In this document: positions 1 through 7,576 of the stretch, one piece after another
How the letters are laid out: every line of letters starts with the position of its first letter
Position numbering within the stretch: position 1 is the stretch's first letter
Source: VGWB01 sp964480945
Lineage (GTDB): Bacteria; Bacteroidota; Ignavibacteria; UBA10030
Assembly (NCBI GenBank): GCA_964480945.1
Contig: CAYZRX010000045.1
Location: 1 to 29,313 of the forward strand
Length of the DNA: 29,313 nucleotides
Direction: 5' to 3'
Made by a program: the position numbers and the translations under genes
Notes under the pieces: model-generated
Database searches by the model: none
What the model was told of the DNA's origin: nothing
The model's input: only the letters and a program-made list of their open reading frames with translations

Positions 1-36
1 GTCAGTCCCTCACTCGTTAGCGCTTGGAACGGATTT

Positions 37-63
37 GCCGCTTTCTTTAGAAAAGAAAGCGGC
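37..63. repeat. Perfect inverted repeat (hairpin)
   Basis: GCCGCTTTCTTT (37-48), loop AGA, then AAAGAAAGCGGC (52-63): a perfect 12-bp stem. It could terminate transcription in either direction, or be part of an intergenic repeat. It is about 285 bases beyond the end of the aminotransferase, so it is probably not that gene's own terminator. Confidence 0.6.
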
Positions 64-124
64 AGAAAGAAACGTGGTCGAAATCGTAACTCCCCGTGAG
101 GGAGCCTCCGACCCCACAGGCTGA

Positions 125-185
125 CATTTCACCCCCGTCAAGAGGGGAAGAACTTCCAGCGCAAGCTGCATGTGGGGGTGAAATG
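125..185. repeat. Long-loop inverted repeat
   Basis: CATTTCACCCCC at 125-136 is the exact reverse complement of GGGGGTGAAATG at 174-185, with 37 bases between. No gene explains it. It could be terminal-repeat-like arms of a small element or a stem in an RNA. Confidence 0.5.
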
Positions 186-347
186 GAACGCACGAAGAAG
201 CCGTCCGCCACACCTGCCGAACGATTTCGACCTGCCAGGGGATGATACCCTTGTCGCGAAATCGCGGAAAGCTGGGGGGCGATATGAAATCCATTTCAAG
301 CCACCCCGGGAATTCAGCCGGGTCCGGCCAATCCCCTCGCACCTTTC

Positions 348-1511
348 CTACGTGAGCGCTTTTTGAGCGGCGGCGAGCCCGGCACCGGCTTCGAATTTGT
401 ATCCGGCGCGCTTCAATCCTGTCTCGATCGCGCTGAGCGTTGCCATGATGTCGCTCGGCCCCACCGCCCCCATATGTCCGACCCTGAAGTACTGATCCCG
501 GATCGCAGGATGTAGTCCGCCCGCGACAATCACGCCAGCCTCATCGATGTACTTCAGAAGCGTCCGGTCGACTCCCTTGGGATAGTAGATCGCGCTCAAG
601 GTGGTTGCGCAGAGCTGCGGGCGCTTCGGGACCTGGCTCAATCCAAGCCCGGTCAGACCCGCCTTGAAGGCACCGCCAAGCTTGCGATGGCGCGCGAACC
701 GGGCGTCCATCCCCTCAGCCAGTATCTCCTTCAAGCTGACGTCGAGCGCCCAGACGAGGTTGACAGCGGGAGTCGCGAAGTAGCTTGCCCGTCGACCTTC
801 GTACGCCTGCATGATCGGCAGCCATTCATTCCAGTCCGCATAATAGTTGCTGACGGGGGTTTTCCGTTTGCGGAACGCATCCATCGCGCGCGGACCCGCC
901 ACGACAAGAGCCAGTCCCGGCGGTACGCCGATAGCTTTTTGAGACGCCGTGAGCGCCACATCAATCCCCCATTCCTCCTGGCGCATCTCCTCCCCCGCCG
1001 TCGCACAGACACCGTCGACCACCACCAGGACGTTATGCTTTCTCCCGAGCGCCGCCAGTCCTTTCACGTCCATCGCAATTCCGGTGGAAGTATCCACGTG
1101 GGTAATCGTCATCAGCTTGGGTTTGACGGAGTCGAGAGCCTCCTCCACCTCCTTCGGTCCAGGTGCATCCCCGACTTCCCGGGCGTGCACGTGCGTCACC
1201 GCCGCGCCGTAGCGCTCGAGTATCTTCGCAAATCGATCGCTGAAATAGCCCGTGTTCACGACAAGCGCCTTGTCGCCCCGTTCGATGAGGTTCGCTGCCG
1301 CCAGATCCATCGCCAGCGTCCCCGAGCCGGCCACAACGAAGGGCTGCCCTCCCGGGGCGAGGAAGACCTTGCGCATATTCTCAAGCGCCTGGCCAAAGAC
1401 ATCAATGAAATTGGCTGCCACGTGGCTTGTCGTCGACATGCCCATCGCCTGGAGGACGTCGGGTGTGAACTCGATGGGGCCTGGGATCATCAGGAGTTTG
1501 CGGTTTTTCAT
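348..1511 (-). CDS. Class V aminotransferase, alanine/serine-glyoxylate type
   Basis: A PLP-dependent, cytoplasmic fold-type I aminotransferase, expected to use alanine or serine as amino donor and glyoxylate or pyruvate as acceptor. The N-terminus opens with the family signature around LMIPGPIEFTP. The cofactor lysine is K192 in TASQKAIG, and D166 in VVVDGV should pair with the pyridine nitrogen. The motif YFRVGHMG near the C-terminus carries the usual carboxylate-binding arginine. At 387 residues it is close to human AGT (392). The ATG at 1511 was chosen because GAGGAAA lies about 5 bases upstream and the conserved N-terminus begins there; a longer frame to 1571 adds non-conserved sequence. 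It is divergent from the tricorn gene. Exact substrate (glyoxylate, hydroxypyruvate, phosphonate) cannot be read from sequence. Confidence 0.88.
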   Translation of the reverse strand: MKNRKLLMIPGPIEFTPDVLQAMGMSTTSHVAANFIDVFGQALENMRKVFLAPGGQPFVVAGSGTLAMDLAAANLIERGDKALVVNTGYFSDRFAKILERYGAAVTHVHAREVGDAPGPKEVEEALDSVKPKLMTITHVDTSTGIAMDVKGLAALGRKHNVLVVVDGVCATAGEEMRQEEWGIDVALTASQKAIGVPPGLALVVAGPRAMDAFRKRKTPVSNYYADWNEWLPIMQAYEGRRASYFATPAVNLVWALDVSLKEILAEGMDARFARHRKLGGAFKAGLTGLGLSQVPKRPQLCATTLSAIYYPKGVDRTLLKYIDEAGVIVAGGLHPAIRDQYFRVGHMGAVGPSDIMATLSAIETGLKRAGYKFEAGAGLAAAQKALT

Positions 1512-1822
1512 AGCGTTTCCTCTTCTGTACAATTGCAGTTGTGCTCGCCTTGAGGTACTTATCGTCGGCACCAGCAGATAAGACTCAGGACCGGGGCTGC
1601 CTGAAGGTACAGAGTGTTCATCTCACCTTCAACCCAGCGAAGGCAAGATTTCTTATTGGGGAGGAGAAAAATTGGCAGTCCTGGGAGCCCCATCCGTTTG
1701 TTGCAGCAGCCGGAGGAATTTCGGTGGAGAGTTTTTCATTTATTCTCTACATTGTCGTCAGAATTGACGCTTTCCATTCTTACCGTACAACAGCCACCCC
1801 TCATTCTCAGAAAGGTCCTGGC
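1512..1822. other. Divergent intergenic region (promoters)
   Basis: These 311 bases separate the leftward aminotransferase from the rightward tricorn gene and should hold both promoters. A weak rightward candidate is TTGACG (1764-1769), 16 bases, then TACAAC (1786-1791). The tricorn reading frame stays open back to 1541, but that part lacks family similarity and comes before a good signal peptide, so I treat it as non-coding. Confidence 0.4.
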
Positions 1823-4800
1823 ATGAAAAGACACAGCGCTTGGTTGATCCCTTTGCTGCTCCTTATTGTGAGCACTTCTTTGCGCGCCCAGCAGGAAGCG
1901 CGCCTTCTCAGGTTCCCCGCCACGCACGGGGATCAGATCGTCTTCACGTACGCCGGCGACCTCTACACCGTCGCCGCGGCGGGAGGAGTCGCACGGAAAC
2001 TCACGAATGATGTTGGATTTGAGATGTTTGCACGATTTTCTCCCGACGGAAAGCAGCTCGCGTTCACTGCTCAATACGACGGCAATACCGAAGTCTACCT
2101 GATGCCGGCAGAGGGGGGTGTCCCGAAACGCCTCACCTTTACCGCCACTCTTGGGCGTGACGATGTATCCGACCGGATGGGTCCCAACAACATCGTGTTC
2201 GCGTGGCGCGACAACAAGACGATTCTCTTCCGGTCACGGATGATCGAGCCCAACAGCTTCATCGGACAGCTCTTCCTTGTTTCCACGGATGGTTCGCTGC
2301 CACAGCAGCTCCCGCTCCCACGCGGCGGATTCGGTTCGTACTCGCCCGACGGGAAGAAGCTCGCCTACAACCGCGTTTTCCGCGAGTTCCGAACATGGAA
2401 ACGCTACCGGGGCGGGCAGGCGGATGAGGTTTGGATCTACGACTTCGATACAAAGAAGATCACCAACGTCACCGACAATCCCGCGCAGGACATCATCCCG
2501 ATGTGGAGCGGCAACACCATCTACTTCCTTTCCGACCGCGACGAGAACAAGCGTATGAACCTGTATGCGCAGGACCTGACAACGGGGCAAACGAAGAAGC
2601 TCACCGATTTCAGGGAATTCGACATCAAGTTCCCCTCGCTCGGTGACAAAGCGATCGTCTTCGAAAACGGGGGCTACATCTACCGGTATGATCTGACCGC
2701 CGGCACGTATGCGAAAGTCCCCATCGTCATCAATGAGGACTTCAACGGCGGGCGCGGAGGGCTCATCGACGTCAGCAAACAAATCGAGAACTACGAGATC
2801 GCGCCGGACGGAAACCGCGCTCTCTTCGGCGCCCGCGGGGACATTTTCACCGTACCTGCCAAATACGGCAACACGAGAGACGTCACTCAGACACCCGGCA
2901 TTCACGAGCGCAACTCCAAATGGTCGCCGGACGGCAAATGGATTTCCTACGTCTCCGATGCAACGGGTGAGGACGAGATCTACATCATGCCGCAGGACGG
3001 GAGCGGGTCGCCCGTTCAGCTGACCAGCAACAGCGACACCTACAAGTATCAACCCCTCTGGTCGCCGGACAGCAAGAAGCTAATGTGGTCTGATAAGAAA
3101 CTGCGACTGCAGTACGTCGACATCGCTTCAAAAAAAGTCACGCAAGTCGCACAGGCAACAGCTTGGGAGATCACCGGGTACGCCTGGTCGCCCGACAGCA
3201 AGTGGATCACCTACGCGAAGCCGGAAGAAGAGTGGATGACGAAGGTGTACCTGTACTCGATCGACAGCAAGGAGAGTCTCGCCGTAACCGACGGCTGGTT
3301 CTCTTCGTACGCACCGGCATTCAGCTCTGATGGAAAATACCTGTTCTTCGTGTCGAACCGCTCGTTCCGTCCCACCTACAGCCAGACGGAATGGAACCAT
3401 GCGTATCTGGATATGGCCAAGATCTACCTTGTGACGCTGGCTCGAGATATCAAGTCACCGTTTGCCCCGAAGAGCGACGAAGTGAAGTTGAAGGAGGAGA
3501 AGAAGGAAGGAGCAGGGGCTGCGGAGAAGACGGACAAGAAGAAAGAACCGGAGACCACCGTCACTGTCAAGGTCGATCCGGACGGCCTGCAGCAGCGGAT
3601 CGCTGTGGTCCCTGTCTCAGCGTCGAGCTACCGGGATGTCCTCTCCGTGGGGAACAAGATCTATTACATCCGACGCGGAAGCAAGGATGAGAAGTCCAAG
3701 CTGCTTCTGTACGATCTCGAGAAACAAAAGGAAACGGAGCTTGGCGAGGTCAACGGCTATGAGGTGTCGGCCGACCAGAAAAAAATGTTGGTCAGCCAGA
3801 GCGGTTCCTATGCCATCATCGACCTTCCGACTGCGAAGATCGAGGTGAAGGAGAAACTGAGCCTCGCCGAAATGAAGGTCCAGCTGGACCGACACGCCGA
3901 GTGGGCGCAGATCTACAACGAATGTTGGCGCCAGATGCGCGACTTCTTCTACGCACCCAACATGAACGGCGTGGACTGGCCCTCGGTGAAGGCAAAGTAC
4001 GCACAGCTCATCCCCTATGTCAATCACCGCGCAGATCTGACCTACATTCTCGGCGAGATGATCGGTGAGCTGAACTCCGGGCACACGTACGTCGGCGGCG
4101 GGGACATGCCGAAGCCCGAGAGAGTCAAGATGGGATTACTGGGCGCCAAGGTGGAGCGAGACCCGGATTCGAAGTTCTACCGGATCGTCAAGATTCTTAA
4201 GGGCGAGAACTGGGACCCAGACGCTCGCTCCCCCCTCACCGATATCGGCGTGGACGTCAAGGAGGGAGACTACATCCTTGCCGTCGATGGAAAGCCGACC
4301 AATCAGGTGAACAATCTTTATGAGCTGCTGGTGAACAAGGCGGACAAACAGGTCACGCTCAGAGTGAACTCTGCTCCCAAGGAGTCCGGCAGCCACGAGA
4401 CCGTCGTCGTGCCGACGGACGACGAACAGGGGCTGTACTACTTCAACTGGGTCCAGACAAACATTGAGAAGGTCACCAAGGCGACGAACGGCAAGGTGGG
4501 GTACGTTCATATCCCCGACATGGGTGTCAGCGGCCTCAATGAGTTTGTCAAATACTACTATCCTCAGCTCAGGAAGGAAGCGCTCATCGTCGACGTGCGG
4601 GGGAACGGCGGAGGCAACGTCTCACCGCAGATCATCGAGCGACTTCGACGGGAGATCGCGATGATCGACATCGCGCGCAACACAGCTCCCAGTATCGATC
4701 CGGGCGGCACCATCCTCGGGCCCAAGGTAATGCTCATCGACGAATTCTCCGCCTCGGACGGCGATATCGTGGCCTACAGGTTCAAAAAATACGGGCTCGG

Positions 4801-5092
4801 GACCTTGATCGGCAAGCGGACGTGGGGAGGCGTCGTGGGGATCCGGGGGTCACTGCCGCTTCTCGATGGCGGTTTCCTGAACAAGCCCGAGTTCTCTCGG
4901 TATGACGTCGAGGGGAAGGAGTGGATCATGGAGGGCCACGGCGTCGATCCCGACATCGTGGTCGACAATGATCCGGCGAAGGAGTTCGCAGGCGAGGATC
5001 AACAGCTCAACAAAGCGATCGAGGTAATACTGGAAGAGATGAAGAAGATGCCGGCGAAGCTGAAGCCGCCACCGCCGTATCCGAAAAAGTAA
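1823..5092 (+). CDS. Exported tricorn protease homolog (S41)
   Basis: A 1,089-residue tricorn-type protease, likely exported. In archaea tricorn trims proteasome-derived oligopeptides. A signal peptide (MKRH, hydrophobic LLLLIV stretch, cleavage near LRA-QQ) sits at the N-terminus. Residues about 25-330 and 340-640 are two beta-propellers with repeated FSPDGK/WSPDSK blades. A Lys/Glu-rich linker (about 555-580) interrupts the second propeller. The C1 helical region, a PDZ domain (about 770-870) and the C2 catalytic domain follow. By comparison with tricorn (S745, H746, S965, E1023) the likely catalytic residues are H754 (NSGHTY), S978-D979 (SASDGD) and E1037 (MEGHGVDPD). A Gly, not Ser, directly precedes H754; the nearest Ser is 752. 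The ATG at 1823 has AAAGG about 7 bases upstream. It converges on the phosphatase gene. Confidence 0.93.
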   Translation: MKRHSAWLIPLLLLIVSTSLRAQQEARLLRFPATHGDQIVFTYAGDLYTVAAAGGVARKLTNDVGFEMFARFSPDGKQLAFTAQYDGNTEVYLMPAEGGVPKRLTFTATLGRDDVSDRMGPNNIVFAWRDNKTILFRSRMIEPNSFIGQLFLVSTDGSLPQQLPLPRGGFGSYSPDGKKLAYNRVFREFRTWKRYRGGQADEVWIYDFDTKKITNVTDNPAQDIIPMWSGNTIYFLSDRDENKRMNLYAQDLTTGQTKKLTDFREFDIKFPSLGDKAIVFENGGYIYRYDLTAGTYAKVPIVINEDFNGGRGGLIDVSKQIENYEIAPDGNRALFGARGDIFTVPAKYGNTRDVTQTPGIHERNSKWSPDGKWISYVSDATGEDEIYIMPQDGSGSPVQLTSNSDTYKYQPLWSPDSKKLMWSDKKLRLQYVDIASKKVTQVAQATAWEITGYAWSPDSKWITYAKPEEEWMTKVYLYSIDSKESLAVTDGWFSSYAPAFSSDGKYLFFVSNRSFRPTYSQTEWNHAYLDMAKIYLVTLARDIKSPFAPKSDEVKLKEEKKEGAGAAEKTDKKKEPETTVTVKVDPDGLQQRIAVVPVSASSYRDVLSVGNKIYYIRRGSKDEKSKLLLYDLEKQKETELGEVNGYEVSADQKKMLVSQSGSYAIIDLPTAKIEVKEKLSLAEMKVQLDRHAEWAQIYNECWRQMRDFFYAPNMNGVDWPSVKAKYAQLIPYVNHRADLTYILGEMIGELNSGHTYVGGGDMPKPERVKMGLLGAKVERDPDSKFYRIVKILKGENWDPDARSPLTDIGVDVKEGDYILAVDGKPTNQVNNLYELLVNKADKQVTLRVNSAPKESGSHETVVVPTDDEQGLYYFNWVQTNIEKVTKATNGKVGYVHIPDMGVSGLNEFVKYYYPQLRKEALIVDVRGNGGGNVSPQIIERLRREIAMIDIARNTAPSIDPGGTILGPKVMLIDEFSASDGDIVAYRFKKYGLGTLIGKRTWGGVVGIRGSLPLLDGGFLNKPEFSRYDVEGKEWIMEGHGVDPDIVVDNDPAKEFAGEDQQLNKAIEVILEEMKKMPAKLKPPPPYPKK

Positions 5093-5199
5093 GGTTGGGC
5101 TTTCCATTCACCAGGGAGGAGTACTGCTGTTGAGAAAACAAAACCGGCGGTACCGGATTCGACGGCCGTGGCGAATGCTTGGCAGCCAAGATTCCGGAG

Positions 5200-6186
5200 C
5201 TATCGCTCCCGCTGGACGGCCATCACCGTAAGGTCGTCCAATCGGGGTGCACCGTAACGGAACGTCGCGAGATCATGTAGACACGCGGCGACCATATCCT
5301 TCGGTGCGAACGACCTTTGATGACCGACGAAGGACATCAGCCGGTCCTCGCCGTACTCCACGTTCGACGGATTCCTCGATTCCGTAAGTCCGTCGGTATA
5401 GAGCAAGAGCAGATCGCCGGGAGAGAGCGTCACCTTGGTGAGGGAATACTGGGTTTGAGTAAACAGCCCGATCGGCAGACCGGTCGCCGGGATTCGCATC
5501 ACGTTCTTCCCCTGGATGAGCAAGGGAGGGCAATGACCGGCATTGCAGATCTCAACCTCCCCGGACCCCGTTGCCTTTCCGCACACAAGCGTAGCGAAGT
5601 GGGTCGGAAGTGTCCCTCCGGCAAACAAGTGATTCGCCCGCTCCGTCAACTGATCGACCGGGAGATTCGTCATCACGAGACTTCGGAAGATGGCATGGAG
5701 ATGCGACATCAAGATGGATGCTGCGACGCCCTTTCCGGAGACGTCTCCGACGAGAAAGTAGACGGAGCCCGGCTGGTCAGGCGGCTCAATGAGATCGCAG
5801 TAGTCGCCGCTCACGGGACCGGCAGGTTCATAGTGATGAACGACTCGCCAACCGTTGACGGCAAGCTCTTTCTTCGGCAGCAGTGCCGATTGGATCTGAT
5901 ATGCGAGGTCCAGATCGTCCTCCAGCGCCTTGCGCTGGGCCTCCGTCAGATGATCGAGGCAGTTTCTGCAGAGGGGATCGGCCAACAGCCGATCCTGTTC
6001 CACAGAATCGTGGCAAACGTCGCATTGGCCATACGTCCCGTCCTTCATCCGCTCGAGGGCTTGATCCACATCGCGAAGCAAACTGGACAAATGCGCGGCC
6101 TCCATACCTCCAGCGACCGCACTCTGGAGCCTTTTCTGCCGGTCGAGAAGCTGAGATCGAAGATGCGTTTCGATGAGGGGATCCAC
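5200..6186 (-). CDS. DksA-type zinc finger / SpoIIE-RsbU PP2C phosphatase fusion
   Basis: A cytoplasmic 328-residue protein. The N-terminal third is a helical segment plus a four-cysteine zinc finger of DksA/TraR type (C55, C58, C73, C76; spacing C-x2-C-x14-C-x2-C). A PPM/SpoIIE-like phosphatase domain follows (about 95-325) with metal-binding acidic motifs SGDYCD, VGDVSGKGVAAS and the final DDLTVMAV. RsbU-like phosphatases normally dephosphorylate an anti-anti-sigma protein in a partner switch; no STAS partner is encoded nearby. The start is uncertain. The frame runs open to 6351, but that lies inside the thioredoxin terminator hairpin. GTG at 6186 (AAAGGG about 8 bases upstream) is preferred, with TTG at 6210 possible. 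It is transcribed in the same direction as trx but separated by the terminator. Confidence 0.87.
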   Translation of the reverse strand: MDPLIETHLRSQLLDRQKRLQSAVAGGMEAAHLSSLLRDVDQALERMKDGTYGQCDVCHDSVEQDRLLADPLCRNCLDHLTEAQRKALEDDLDLAYQIQSALLPKKELAVNGWRVVHHYEPAGPVSGDYCDLIEPPDQPGSVYFLVGDVSGKGVAASILMSHLHAIFRSLVMTNLPVDQLTERANHLFAGGTLPTHFATLVCGKATGSGEVEICNAGHCPPLLIQGKNVMRIPATGLPIGLFTQTQYSLTKVTLSPGDLLLLYTDGLTESRNPSNVEYGEDRLMSFVGHQRSFAPKDMVAACLHDLATFRYGAPRLDDLTVMAVQRER

Positions 6187-6332
6187 AGGCCCTGCCCTTT
6201 CAGTGGTCAATGGAAGAATGTGTCTCCAATATACGCAAAAAGGGACAAAGAGGATGCGTGATGTTGGAGGAGAAAGATTGCGAGACGAAGGGCGGCTCAG
6301 GGCCGCGATCTCGGGGGATAGAGGGCGAGAGG

Positions 6333-6363
6333 AAAAAGAAGGCGCCGGCACACTACCGGCGCC
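6333..6363 (-). terminator. Rho-independent terminator of the methyltransferase-trx operon
   Basis: Read on the minus strand, GGCGCCGG, a 7-base loop and CCGGCGCC form a perfect 8-bp GC stem (6341-6363), followed by TTCTTTTT (6340-6333). It begins 21 bases after the thioredoxin stop. Confidence 0.9.
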
Positions 6364-6384
6364 CTCCGCAGTTCTTGCCGGAAC

Positions 6385-6747
6385 CTAGTTGGCCGGGGAC
6401 AACAACTCCTCATCAATCGCTTGTTTCAGTACATCCTTTGGCAACGCCCCGACGGCCATCTTGGGCTTGCCGTCCTTCGGGACGAACAGTAGAGACGGAA
6501 TACTCATGATCCCGAACGCCCCGGCGAGCTCTTGTTCCTCTTCGGTATTGACCTTGTAAAAGTCGACCTTCCCGGCGTACTCCTTCGAGAGCTCCTCAAT
6601 CACAGGACCGACAATCCTGCACGGGCCGCACCACGGCGCCCAGAAATCTATGAGACAGGGCAGATCGCCCTCGAACTTCCATTCCTTGTTCTTCTCGTAG
6701 TCGAAGACCTTTTCAAAGAAAGCCTGCTTCGTCAAGTTTTCCGGCAT
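6385..6747 (-). CDS. trxA: Thioredoxin
   Basis: A 120-residue cytoplasmic thioredoxin that reduces protein disulfides. The active site WCGPC is present (C40, C43), the cis-proline is P84 in MSIPSLLF, and the buried aspartate lies in LIDFWAPW. The length is slightly above the usual 105-110 because of an N-terminal extension with helix. A further Cys, C31, lies just before the active-site strand. The ATG start has AAGGAAGGA upstream with suitable spacing. The gene follows the methyltransferase by 11 bases, so the two are very likely co-transcribed, and a strong hairpin terminator ends the unit. Which thioredoxin reductase feeds it cannot be told; the divergent FAD enzyme is of AIF type, not TrxB type. 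Confidence 0.95.
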   Translation of the reverse strand: MPENLTKQAFFEKVFDYEKNKEWKFEGDLPCLIDFWAPWCGPCRIVGPVIEELSKEYAGKVDFYKVNTEEEQELAGAFGIMSIPSLLFVPKDGKPKMAVGALPKDVLKQAIDEELLSPAN

Positions 6748-6758
6748 AGTGTCCTTCC

Positions 6759-7334
6759 TTACGATTGGGTAGTTGGTTTATTTGCTTCAACGACGACATA
6801 GTAGTGGGACCGGTTCAGGGATCCCTCTTCGAGGATCTTGTAGTCCCTCAAAAATCCTCTCAGATCGGCCTGACCCAGCCGTTCCTCCATCGGCGGCCCG
6901 AGTTCCTCGGTCTGCTTCTTCCACTCCAGGATGAGTATTCTCCCGTTGTCCTTTGTTACACGCGCCGCCTCCCCGATGAATCGCCGAATATCCGCGTTCT
7001 CGTGCGTTACGAAGGCGAGGAGGGTCAGATCGGCGAGAGTATCTTCAATGGGGATCTCATATTCTTTCGAGGCGAGGATCTTCACGTTCTCACCGATACC
7101 CTTCTGCTTCAGAATGCCGATCATCTCCGGGGACATCTCGACAGCAAAGACTCTCCCCTTCCCACCGACGATCTCTGCAGCCGCCCGGGTAAAATAACCG
7201 CTGCCGGCTCCGACATCCACGAACGTCATGCCCTCCTTCAAACCGGCGTCCCGCAGGGTCTCCCCGGGCGGAAGGAGCTCGTAGCGCTCGTCGTTTTCCA
7301 AGCTTTGCAGATTTTGCGGAGAAAACTTATGCAT
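6759..7334 (-). CDS. SAM-dependent class I methyltransferase
   Basis: A 191-residue Rossmann-fold methyltransferase (UbiE/Methyltransf_31-like). The SAM-binding glycine motif is VDVGAGSGYFT, followed by an acidic loop FAVEMSPEM for the ribose and the typical motif around LADLTLLAF. The ATG at 7334 was chosen because GAGGAA lies 7 bases upstream and the family-like N-terminus MHKFSPQNL starts there; the frame remains open to 7559 but would run into the divergent promoter region. The protein contains no cysteine, which argues against an ArsM-type arsenite methyltransferase. It is first gene of an operon with thioredoxin and is divergent from an AIF-like reductase. The substrate is unknown. Confidence 0.85.
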   Translation of the reverse strand: MHKFSPQNLQSLENDERYELLPPGETLRDAGLKEGMTFVDVGAGSGYFTRAAAEIVGGKGRVFAVEMSPEMIGILKQKGIGENVKILASKEYEIPIEDTLADLTLLAFVTHENADIRRFIGEAARVTKDNGRILILEWKKQTEELGPPMEERLGQADLRGFLRDYKILEEGSLNRSHYYVVVEANKPTTQS

Positions 7335-7576
7335 AGAGTAATTCCTCAGTGATCGAGCTATTTCTTCGTTTCTGCCTCTGTGTTTGATTTGATGCTGGAA
7401 TCCCGAAAAAGGTTCGTCAACGCTTGGGCTCAGCCCGGTCGATCGCAAGTTGGAGGGTCGCACAGAGGCTCCAATTTTGAGGATCCCCTGAGAGGCGAGC
7501 ATGGAACGCCTCCCTTCGACAGAGCGTTGTAGAGAAACACAATCCGAGCACGAAGGCAAGGAAAAAGGAGCAAAAA
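7335..7576. other. Divergent promoter region
   Basis: This 242-base gap lies between the leftward methyltransferase-trx operon and the rightward FAD reductase. It must contain promoters for both. I see no clear -35/-10 pair or operator, only the two SD sites at its edges. Confidence 0.4.

Larger units (their letters stand above)
1..347. other. Non-coding left edge with palindromes, possible dispersed repeat
   Basis: I find no credible gene here; the open frames look like chance read-through. The stretch is rich in inverted repeats: a perfect 12-bp stem with a 3-nt loop at 37-63, a 12-bp pair CATTTCACCCCC (125-136) and GGGGGTGAAATG (174-185), and a short palindrome GAAATCCATTTC at 288-299. 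Such clustering suggests a non-autonomous repeat element or structured intergenic DNA, but one copy cannot prove repetition. It lies downstream of the leftward aminotransferase gene. Confidence 0.45.

Noticed and set aside
10..342. 110-codon minus-strand open frame at the left edge
   Set aside because: Runs through the hairpins at 37-63 and 125-185, lacks an SD and any family feature; more likely repeat or intergenic DNA.
687..1553. 288-codon plus-strand open frame
   Set aside because: Entirely antisense to the well-supported aminotransferase; His/Arg-rich translation with no motif.
2234..3052. 272-codon minus-strand open frame
   Set aside because: Antisense to the tricorn propeller region; no motif.
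5317..6261. 314-codon plus-strand open frame
   Set aside because: Antisense to the zinc finger/PP2C gene, which has complete motifs.
6759..7334. ArsM-type arsenite methyltransferase
   Set aside because: The thioredoxin neighbour suggested it, but the protein has no cysteine at all, whereas ArsM needs conserved cysteines.
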